A stretch of 38,387 nt of DNA from an uncultured Ruminococcus sp. (GTDB taxonomy: Bacteria; Bacillota; Clostridia; Oscillospirales; Acutalibacteraceae), in NCBI GenBank assembly GCA_902798755.1, contig CADBYC010000018.1, positions 1 to 38,387 on the forward strand, read 5' to 3'. Made by a program: the position numbers and the translations under genes. Positions 33,134 through 38,387 of this stretch are shown here, piece after piece. Within the stretch, counting starts at the first letter, position 1. Each line of letters starts with the position of its first letter. The notes under the pieces are model-generated. The model worked only from the letters and a program-made list of their open reading frames with translations, was not told the DNA's origin and ran no database searches.

Positions 33134-34219
33134 ATGAAACAATCATTCGCTTTGGTATTGATGCTGGCAGTTTTACTATTCGTGACTTCCTGCTCGACCA
33201 CTCCTGTAACTGAGTCAAAAGAGGAAACAACCGCCGCCGTAAAAACAGACGCAGAACTTTCCGACTCCATCAACAGCAAGCTCGCGGACATCAAGTATGA
33301 CGGAGTCATCTATCTTGTACATAACGGTAACGTTGTATATCAAAGAGCGACGGGCACGGACGCGAACGGCGATCCTTTGGCAATCAATACATCCATGTAT
33401 ATCGGCTCTGTCTCCAAACAGTTCTGCGCCGCCGCTATCATGATCCTGCGCGATCAAGGCAAGCTCAGCGTTGACGATACGATCGACAAATACTTTCCCG
33501 AGTACAGCAAAGGCAAAGATATTACGATCAAGCACCTGCTGACGATGCGTTCGGGTATCCGCGATACGGTGGGCGAAGGTTTTGCGGGCACACTGCCTTA
33601 CACGAATACGGAGGAGAAGAACACCGCTTTGATCAAGGAGTGGATCTTCGGTGAGTCTCTTTTATTTGAACCCGATACCGCGTTCCGTTATTCCAACTCC
33701 AACTATATCCTGCTCGCGGACATCGTGGAACAGGCCTCGGGTCAGTATTATAACGACTTTCTGCGCGAGCATATCTTCGAGCCGCTTGATATGAAGCATA
33801 CCGGTTTGATCACCGAGATCCCGGATTCTCCCGCGTGGGCAGAGAATCTGATCGCCGATGACGATGTAGAGGAGGTCAAGATCAAGGGCGTTGCAAAGGG
33901 CGCGGGAGACATCGTCTCCAACGCTCCCGATATGGTCAAATGGATGGAGGGCTTGTCCGGCGGCAAGATCGTCGGCGCGGATACCCTTCGAGAGATGACA
34001 ACGGATCATTCACCTGATTACGGCGAAAAATACGGTTACGGTCTGACACAGATGTTTTCGGGAGGCGCGGGGCACCCGGGCGCTATTTCTGACTATTCCT
34101 CTGAGGAGTACTTCAATACTGAACAGGGATATTGCTTTTTCTGCGACAGCAACGGAAGTGATCCGGGAGGTATGGCATGGATGTTGCTCGGTGAGTTCCT
34201 ATCTGAACATAGCGGCTGA
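33134..34219 (+). CDS. Serine beta-lactamase-like lipoprotein (class C/D-Ala-D-Ala peptidase family)
   Basis: A lipoprotein signal ends in VTSC (Cys20). The catalytic SxxK is in IGSVSKQF, the YxN in RYSNSNY, and the HxG in GHPGAIS. These match the PF00144 family of class C beta-lactamases, D-alanyl-D-alanine peptidases and esterases (361 residues, normal). Surface location fits a peptidoglycan or ester substrate. Antibiotic resistance cannot be inferred from the fold alone. AAAGGAG lies 8 bases before the ATG. It follows the tiny lipoprotein by 86 bases. Confidence 0.92.
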   Translation: MKQSFALVLMLAVLLFVTSCSTTPVTESKEETTAAVKTDAELSDSINSKLADIKYDGVIYLVHNGNVVYQRATGTDANGDPLAINTSMYIGSVSKQFCAAAIMILRDQGKLSVDDTIDKYFPEYSKGKDITIKHLLTMRSGIRDTVGEGFAGTLPYTNTEEKNTALIKEWIFGESLLFEPDTAFRYSNSNYILLADIVEQASGQYYNDFLREHIFEPLDMKHTGLITEIPDSPAWAENLIADDDVEEVKIKGVAKGAGDIVSNAPDMVKWMEGLSGGKIVGADTLREMTTDHSPDYGEKYGYGLTQMFSGGAGHPGAISDYSSEEYFNTEQGYCFFCDSNGSDPGGMAWMLLGEFLSEHSG

Positions 34220-34397
34220 TGATACGAGTTATCATCAAAGGAATCAAAAATATTCAATGACAGAACAAAAAAATACAAACTAAATGTGCTGAGTGTAAAT
34301 CATTTTCATTATTACATCAATTGCAAAACGCTGCACAGGATTAGGGTTTAAGTCTTGTATTACCTTGAAAAATACAATATAACAAATCAATAACATT
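34220..34397. other. Spacer after the beta-lactamase-like gene
   Basis: AT-rich sequence with no gene or repeat that I can support. It ends in the palindromic terminator at 34398. Confidence 0.5.
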
Positions 34398-34431
34398 AGA
34401 AAAGCTGCCTTGAATTCAAGACAGCTTTTCT
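34398..34431. terminator. Palindromic bidirectional terminator
   Basis: AGAAAAGCTGCCTTGAA pairs with TTCAAGACAGCTTTTCT with one mismatch, giving a 34-base palindrome ending in T-rich sequence on both strands. Confidence 0.7.
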
Positions 34432-34634
34432 GTATCCTATTCAGTTTCATTCCGTTAAGGACATCGCCCTTTTCAGGCGGATTTCGTTTTATACAGTTTC
34501 TCTAAAAGAAGCTTTTATTGTTTTGATAGCTTATTTATATTGAAAATTTTTAATCCAAACTGTCAAAACGGAATTAATACATACAGTAGCTGTCAAATAG
34601 CTGTCAAGCCGCTTTATTTCGCTGATTTAGAGGC
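34432..34634. other. AT-rich spacer next to the tRNA array
   Basis: No supported gene. GCTGTCAA occurs twice near 34582-34602. The stretch ends where the terminator array begins. It may be debris of a mobile element that used the tRNA as target; I see no integrase. Confidence 0.35.
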
Positions 34635-34950
34635 AAAGAAAAAGGCGCCTAAACACTCCGAAAATGGCTTGTCTAAGCGGTTTCTCAATGGAGCTAGAGA
34701 TGGGACCTTTCCCTATCGAGCTATGCAAAGAAAACGGGACTGTATCTCTACAGCCCCGTGGAGCTAGACTTGGAGACATTGCCCTAGCGACCTTGATAGA
34801 TAAAGAAAACAGCACCTCATTCGAGATGCTGCGTGGAGCTAGAGATGGAGACCTTTCCCTAGCGACCTTGATAGATAAAGAAAACAGCACCTCATTCGAG
34901 ATGCTGCGTAGAGCTAGAGATGGGATTCGAACCCACGACCTGCGTCGTCG
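34635..34950 (-). repeat. Tandem array of tRNA-Thr 3'-end copies with terminators
   Basis: Read on the minus strand, each unit has a tRNA acceptor-like end (TCTAGCTCCA or TCTAGCTCTA) followed by a hairpin and TTTTCTTT. Hairpins lie at 34885-34906 and 34810-34831 (identical CAGCATCTC/GAGGTGCTG), 34735-34758 (CGGGGCTGTA/TACAGTCCCG) and 34646-34679 (CGCTTAGACA/TGTTTAGGCG). The spacing is 75 bases between the upper three units and 92 to the last. In the middle units GCTAGGGA, about 12 bases upstream, can pair with TCTCTAGC to rebuild an acceptor-like stem, with CCA after it. The stems differ in sequence but keep pairing, which suggests they are functional terminators. Origin is discussed in the findings. 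Confidence 0.75.
34909..34944 (-). pseudogene. 3' half of a tRNA-Thr (possible att scar)
   Basis: GGTCGTGGGTTCGAATCCC continues into CATCTCTAGCTCTA, nearly identical to the T-arm and acceptor 3' strand of the intact tRNA at 35126-35201. The 5' half is not tRNA-like, and the terminal CCA reads CTA. It looks like the copy left when an element integrates in or leaves a tRNA 3' end. Confidence 0.6.
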
Positions 34951-35089
34951 CGGATTGCGCTCATTGGGAGCGGTCACGCATGACCGCCCCCGTATCGCTC
35001 CATCGCTCCTCCTTCCCCCACCGCGCGGGGCGCGTTGGGGTCCCCTCTTGCAAATCAATAAACCGACAGGGTTGAGCCCAACCACTAAA
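34951..35089. other. GC-rich block between tRNA-Thr and the array
   Basis: No supported gene. It contains a GCGGTCA/TGACCGC hairpin (34980-34996) and a second GC-rich stem near 35025-35045. It lies between the intact tRNA and the first 3'-end copy, so it would be the remnant of an element bounded by that direct repeat. Confidence 0.35.
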
Positions 35090-35125
35090 CACTTAAGGGG
35101 ATACCAAATGGTATCCCCTTAAGTG
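35090..35125 (-). terminator. Hairpin directly after tRNA-Thr
   Basis: CACTTAAGGGGATACC pairs perfectly with GGTATCCCCTTAAGTG across a 4-base loop, immediately after the encoded CCA. The tail TTTAGTGG is short in T, so termination or processing are both possible. Confidence 0.6.
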
Positions 35126-35201
35126 TGGAGCTAGAGATGGGACTCGAACCCACGACCTATTGATTACGAATCAATTGCGCTACCAACTGCGCCACTCTAG
35201 C
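35126..35201 (-). tRNA. tRNA-Thr (anticodon CGT)
   Basis: The cloverleaf is complete on the minus strand in 76 bases. The acceptor stem GCTAGAG pairs with CTCTAGC, followed by discriminator T and an encoded CCA. The D arm is GCGC-AGTTGGTA-GCGC. The anticodon arm ATTGA-TTCGTAA-TCAAT gives anticodon CGT, reading ACG (Thr). The T arm contains GTGGG-TTCGAGT-CCCAT. A strong promoter lies about 155 bases upstream. Confidence 0.95.
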
Positions 35202-35363
35202 GGATATTCTGTTTGCTTTGTGAGATTATGCCTGCTTAAGTCAACGGTCGGCGAGCGCTCCGAACGCTTTGGGCTTATCTTCCGCGTCCGTATCGTCCGC
35301 GCCTTGCGTCCATCGCTCTTCTGCACAGCCGCGCAGAATGTCTTCACAAAATCGCTACACATG

Positions 35364-35392
35364 ATTATATACTACTTTGCGCAAGATTTCAA
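35364..35392 (-). promoter_or_regulatory. Strong promoter of tRNA-Thr
   Basis: On the minus strand TTGAAA (35392-35387) and TATAAT (35369-35364) are 17 bases apart. Transcription would begin near 35357 and read a 155-base leader into the tRNA and then toward the terminator array. The leader (35202-35357) has no gene; a CTGCGCGGCTGTGCAG stem is visible near 35323-35338. Confidence 0.8.
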
Positions 35393-35664
35393 GTAGTTTT
35401 TACAATCGAATCAAATAATGCGGTTTGGGGCTTATTTTTCACCGCCTGTTATCTATGTATGTCCTCGCGCGACGCCGCCGCCACAGCCCTCATGCCGTGA
35501 CGCGATCAGGCGCGGACAGCGGGCGAATACGTCGATAACAGCCGTCGGTTTTTTAGCACTGACCGATACGCCAAGCCCTGCCTGTGATACGCCGTCAAGC
35601 CTTGCCGCTCTGCCGTCGAGTCGCCCGCGTGATATCTCCCGCTTTTCGGGGCATACTGAGGTAT
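35393..35664. other. Spacer between the tRNA promoter and the XRE regulator
   Basis: GC-rich sequence with several short open frames on both strands but no ribosome site or family match. I see nothing I can name. Confidence 0.5.
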
Positions 35665-35714
35665 GTGAAAGATATTCACCGAAAAATGATTGTGAATAAT
35701 TTTCACGCTATACT
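35665..35714 (+). promoter_or_regulatory. Twin operators and -10 box of the XRE gene
   Basis: Two copies of GTGAA-N5-TTCAC lie at 35665-35679 and 35692-35706, 27 bases apart, upstream of TATACT (35709-35714). The -35 is weak. Two identical inverted repeats straddling a promoter suggest cooperative binding, most simply by the XRE protein encoded next. Confidence 0.65.
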
Positions 35715-35759
35715 CGTGACAGGATCGCTGTATCCGAATTCTGTCGAGGGAGGCGCCTT

Positions 35760-36140
35760 ATGGATTCGAAGAACAAAGAGATCGCCGAGAAGCTGAGATT
35801 CTACCGCGAGTCGTGCGCGCTGTCGCACCAGCAGGTAGCCGACGCGCTGAACATCGAGCGCTCGACCTACACCAAATACGAGTCGGGAAAGTCAACCGTC
35901 AACGTCCCGTTGCTGTTAAAGCTTTCAAAGATCTTCAACATCAATCCGACGGACCTGCTGCCCGACGAGCCTGACGACAAGCGACCCGTTCACCTGCGAG
36001 ATCCCGCGCGAGCGGACAGCCCGATCTATCAGCTGTCAAAGGATGAGCGCGGGCTGATCGCCCGTTACCGCGTGCTTTCGAAGGAAGAAAAGAAGCGGGC
36101 GCTGCTTCTGATAGGTAATTTGTCTAAAAAAGACGAGTGA
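35760..36140 (+). CDS. XRE-family regulator
   Basis: A 126-residue regulator with a Cro/C1 helix-turn-helix (KLRFYRESCALSHQQVADAL, NIERSTYTKYESGKS, then VPLLLKLSKIFNINPTDLL). The C-terminal 50 residues are charged and helical (YQLSKDERGLIARYRVLSKEEKKRALLLIGN), likely for dimerisation. GGGAGG lies 8 bases before the ATG. Twin palindromes upstream suggest autoregulation. It stands alone, before rpsO. Confidence 0.9.
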   Translation: MDSKNKEIAEKLRFYRESCALSHQQVADALNIERSTYTKYESGKSTVNVPLLLKLSKIFNINPTDLLPDEPDDKRPVHLRDPARADSPIYQLSKDERGLIARYRVLSKEEKKRALLLIGNLSKKDE

Positions 36141-36178
36141 TATCCGTTAAAATAGGAAGAAGTTCTATTCGATTTTTC

Positions 36179-36207
36179 TTTACTTTTGAGAAAAAATATG
36201 ATAAAAT
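36179..36207 (+). promoter_or_regulatory. Promoter of rpsO
   Basis: TTTACT (36179-36184) and TAAAAT (36202-36207) are 17 bases apart. The transcript would start near 36214, giving a leader of about 127 bases. Confidence 0.65.
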
Positions 36208-36213
36208 AGCTCT

Positions 36214-36325
36214 TGGTATCCGCTGAGAGAGCTCAGCGCAAACCGAGGGCGCCCGATATGGTTCAGGGGATACGCCTCTGCGAGGACTTCACCTGCCCTG
36301 TACTATGCGGAGCGCAATAAACTTA
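36214..36325 (+). promoter_or_regulatory. Structured rpsO leader, probable S15 autoregulatory site
   Basis: GCTGAG-AGAG-CTCAGC forms a hairpin (36220-36240), and GTATCC can close on GGATAC around it. A second domain is closed by CAGGG (36266-36270)/CCCTG with an inner CCTC-TGC-GAGG. A GCGG near 36307 could pair back to CCGC. S15 represses its own translation through leader structures in several bacteria, but the shapes differ between lineages, so the assignment is by position. Confidence 0.5.
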
Positions 36326-36340
36326 GAAAGGGTGAAAACA

Positions 36341-36604
36341 ATGCTGAAGGAAGAAAAGATTGCTATCATGCAGGAGTACGCCACTCACGAGGGCGACACA
36401 GGTTCTCCCGAGGTTCAGATCGCTCTGCTGACTAAGAGGATCAACGACCTCACCGAGCACCTCAAGGTCCACAAGAAGGACCACCACTCCCGCCGCGGTC
36501 TGTTCAAGATGATCGGTCAGCGCCGCGCGCTGCTCAACTACCTGACCAAGGTAGACATCGAGAGATACCGTTCCATCATCAAGAGACTGGGTATCCGTAA
36601 GTAA
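36341..36604 (+). CDS. rpsO: Ribosomal protein S15
   Basis: Small-subunit protein that binds 16S rRNA at the 20-22 helix junction. The 87 residues include the diagnostic [20 protein letters not shown] and [22 protein letters not shown]. The start at 36341 is chosen over a longer frame because [14 protein letters not shown] is the family N-terminus and AAAGGGTG lies 7 bases upstream. It is followed by a terminator-like hairpin and then a MITE before pnp, the usual rpsO-pnp order. Confidence 0.98.
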   Translation: MLKEEKIAIMQEYATHEGDTGSPEVQIALLTKRINDLTEHLKVHKKDHHSRRGLFKMIGQRRALLNYLTKVDIERYRSIIKRLGIRK

Positions 36605-36615
36605 TCACAGCATGA

Positions 36616-36645
36616 GGGCAGACGGAGCATTCCGTTTGCCCTGCA
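36616..36645 (+). terminator. Hairpin after rpsO
   Basis: GGGCAGACGGA (36616-36626) pairs with TCCGTTTGCCC (36631-36641) over 11 base pairs with one wobble. The T-tail is poor, so it may be a partial terminator or an RNase site that allows read-through to pnp. Confidence 0.55.
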
Positions 36646-36698
36646 TTCGTATTTATACGAAATGCAAAACACATCAATAACAGGATTTTTCGCTTAAC

Positions 36699-36887
36699 TT
36701 TAGCGGTAAAACGAGAGCCTAAGCCTCCCTTTCCTAAGGGAGGTGGCACGAAGTGCCGGAGGGTTGCTCGGCAGAGCATTTCTTTTCCAAACGTGCATTG
36801 GTATACGAAGTTTTTCAACCCTCAGTCGGCTTTGCCGACAGCTCCCTTAGGAAAGGGAGCCTCTTACGCTCTGGTTTTATTGCTAAA
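36699..36887. mobile_element. Long-hairpin MITE between rpsO and pnp
   Basis: Arms of about 65-70 bases at 36699-36768 and 36822-36887 pair imperfectly. TTTAGC and GCTAAA form the ends, and CTCCCTTTCCTAAGGGAG is a palindrome inside each arm. No protein is encoded. Elements of this sequence type (GGCTCCCTTTCCTAAGGG) are common between genes in gut Firmicutes. Here it lies in the rpsO-pnp transcript, where it could act as an RNA processing or attenuation hairpin. Confidence 0.8.
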
Positions 36888-36934
36888 CCTAAGCCTGAGA
36901 TCCTGTGAAAAACCAAAATACAGGAGGTAACTCT

Positions 36935-36973
36935 ATGGCTAACAAGGCTATGACTTTTGACAAGTACAAATGA
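36935..36973 (+). pseudogene. pnp: Original pnp start, 12 codons then stop
   Basis: AGGAGGT (36922-36928) lies 6 bases before ATG 36935. The frame reads MANKAMTFDKYK and ends in TGA at 36971. MTFDKYK resembles the normal start of clostridial PNPases. The rest of the gene continues in a different frame. Confidence 0.7.
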
Positions 36974-38387
36974 CCCAGCTCGCCAACGGCGCGTGTCTGG
37001 TACGCTACGGCGAGACCGTCGTGCATGTTGCGGCTACCGCTTCGGCGAAGCCGAGGGACGGCATCGACTTCTTCCCCCTCTCCGTAGACTATGAAGAGAA
37101 GCTCTATGCCGTGGGCAGGATCCCCGGCAGCTACATGCGCCGCGAGGGTCGTCCCTCCGAGAAGGCGATCCTGACCTCCCGCGTCATCGACCGCCCGATC
37201 CGTCCGCTGTTCCCCAAGGATATGCGCAACGACGTTTCTATCGTCGCGACCGTCATGTCCGTCGATCCCGACTGCGCTCCCGAGATCACCGCGATGATCG
37301 GTACCTCGATCGCGATCTCCATCTCCGATATCCCGTGGAACGGCCCGATCTCCGGCGTTTCCGTCGGTCTTGTAGACGGCGAGATCGTCATCAACCCGAA
37401 CGCCGAGCAGCGCAAGGTATCTGATATGTCCACCACCGTCGCTTCCACTTCTGAGCGTATCGCGATGATCGAAGCAGGCGCGAACTGCGTATCTGACGAA
37501 GTGATGTACAACGCGATCATGGCGGGTCATGAAGCGAACCAGAAGATCATCGAATTCATCAAGGGCATCGTCGCTGAGATCGGCAAGCCCAAATTTGAAT
37601 ATCCCTCTAACGAGCCCGATCACGATATGTTCGAGGCGATCAAGGCATTTGCGGAAGAGGACGTCAAGGCGGCTCTCGACACCGACGACAAGACCGTCCG
37701 CGACGAGCGCTTAAAGCCCATCTATGAGGCTGTCCACGCAAAATTCGACGAGATCTATCCCGAGTCTGAAGCGAAGATCGACGAGTGTCTGTACAAGACC
37801 CAGAAGTTCATCGTCCGCCGCTGGCTGCTTGACGAGCAGAAGCGTGTTGACGGCAGAGGCATGGACGATATCCGCCCGCTCGCAAGCGAGGTCGGTATCC
37901 TGCCCCGCGTACACGGCTCAGGTCTGTTCACCCGCGGTCAGACGCAGGTTCTGACCATCGCGACCCTCGGTACTGTCGGCGACATGCAGCTGCTCGACGG
38001 CATTGACGACGAAACCGAGAAGCGCTATATGCATCACTACAACTTCCCGTCCTACTCTGTCGGCGAGACCCGTCCTTCCCGCGGTCCCGGCAGACGCGAG
38101 ATCGGCCACGGCGCACTCGCGGAAAGAGCGCTGCTGCCCGTGATCCCCTCGATGGAGGAATTCCCCTATACGTTAAGACTGGTATCCGAGGTCGTATCCT
38201 CTAACGGCTCCACCTCTCAGGGCTCTGTCTGCGGCTCCACCCTCGCGCTCATGGACGCGGGCGTTCCGATCAAGGCGCCTGTCGCGGGTATCTCCTGCGG
38301 TCTGATCACCGAGGGCGAGCGCTGGATGACCATGGTCGATATCCAGGGTCTTGAGGACTTCTTCGGCGACATGGACTTCAAGGTAGC
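36970..38387 (+). CDS. pnp: Polyribonucleotide nucleotidyltransferase, 5'-disrupted and cut by window edge
   Basis: PNPase degrades RNA from the 3' end using phosphate. From ATG 36970 the frame is open to the end of the window and gives the first RNase PH domain (GIDFFPLSVDYEEKLYAVG, SYMRREGRPSEKAILTSR, DRPIRPLF), the helical linker, and most of the second (FTRGQTQVLT, NFPSYSVGE, RRGPGRREIGHGAL-type block, VSSNGSTSQGS). In homologues about 17-20 residues with an AGR-LTVE-G strand precede QLANG; these are missing. The new ATG overlaps the stop of the upstream 12-codon frame (ATGA), so translation could restart, but the first beta-strand would be absent. Either the gene is damaged or the sequence has a small deletion error. 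Confidence 0.9.
   Translation, partial: MTQLANGACLVRYGETVVHVAATASAKPRDGIDFFPLSVDYEEKLYAVGRIPGSYMRREGRPSEKAILTSRVIDRPIRPLFPKDMRNDVSIVATVMSVDPDCAPEITAMIGTSIAISISDIPWNGPISGVSVGLVDGEIVINPNAEQRKVSDMSTTVASTSERIAMIEAGANCVSDEVMYNAIMAGHEANQKIIEFIKGIVAEIGKPKFEYPSNEPDHDMFEAIKAFAEEDVKAALDTDDKTVRDERLKPIYEAVHAKFDEIYPESEAKIDECLYKTQKFIVRRWLLDEQKRVDGRGMDDIRPLASEVGILPRVHGSGLFTRGQTQVLTIATLGTVGDMQLLDGIDDETEKRYMHHYNFPSYSVGETRPSRGPGRREIGHGALAERALLPVIPSMEEFPYTLRLVSEVVSSNGSTSQGSVCGSTLALMDAGVPIKAPVAGISCGLITEGERWMTMVDIQGLEDFFGDMDFKV

Noticed and set aside
33134-34219. Calling the beta-lactamase-like lipoprotein an antibiotic-resistance gene
   Set aside because: The fold family includes peptidases and esterases, and nothing in the sequence points to drug hydrolysis.
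34635-34950. 75-base periodic repeats considered as a CRISPR array
   Set aside because: The conserved part is a tRNA end plus a terminator, the units are nearly identical over their length, and there are no unique spacers or cas genes.
34635-34950. T-box riboswitch explanation for the tRNA-related repeats
   Set aside because: No AGGGUGGNACC T-box core and no specifier stem; the repeats copy the tRNA itself and lie downstream of it.
34627-35122. Open frames of about 150 residues on both strands over the tRNA region
   Set aside because: They run through the tRNA gene and terminator repeats and have no ribosome site or family match.

Overview
The window looks like chromosomal DNA from a Gram-positive gut or rumen clostridium of the Ruminococcus/Oscillospiraceae type. 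The signs are strong AGGAGG-type ribosome sites, sigma-A promoters, GC-rich housekeeping genes, reverse rubrerythrin/DUF362/ECF/Tex gene types, a secreted dockerin protein, and the rpsO-pnp pair at the right end. This placement is inference from gene content.

Layout. 1-19.5 kb is GC-rich core-like sequence: a membrane-anchored carboxylesterase, a membrane GDPD, a DUF308 protein, an autoregulated Rrf2-LRR-class M sirtuin operon, dinB, a YunG-GNAT fusion, a DUF1349 protein, a DUF1893-aldo/keto reductase operon, a cysteine-less ubiquitin-E2-like protein, acylphosphatase plus a zinc phospholipase C-like protein, rubrerythrin, an ECF S component with a DUF362 protein, a seven-helix membrane protein, tex and a Pr6Pr-like protein. 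19.6-26.3 kb is a lower-GC accessory block on the minus strand. It encodes a TIR protein, a YegI-like pseudokinase with an N-terminal alpha/beta domain and zinc ribbons, a TerY-like vWA protein and a TIR-Ser/Thr kinase fusion, with a small XRE regulator and a hairpin-rich spacer upstream. I consider this the best candidate for an undescribed signalling or anti-phage system.

26.3-29.3 kb is a scarred region: two mobile hairpin elements, a class II Fic gene behind a long palindrome, and a broken type I restriction-modification locus (hsdM start, hsdM tail, hsdS start). An AT-rich signal peptidase gene sits between the hsdM pieces. 29.4-34.2 kb carries an XRE regulator, a dockerin protein, a lipoprotein esterase, a tiny lipoprotein and a serine beta-lactamase-like lipoprotein.

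34.6-35.4 kb holds an intact minus-strand tRNA-Thr(CGT) with its promoter, followed downstream by a tandem array. In the array, copies of the tRNA 3' acceptor end are each followed by a different intrinsic-terminator hairpin. The right end has an XRE regulator with paired operators, rpsO with a structured leader, a long-hairpin MITE, and pnp. The pnp 5' end is disrupted: 12 codons run into a stop, and the rest of the gene is in another frame. No CRISPR array or rRNA was seen.
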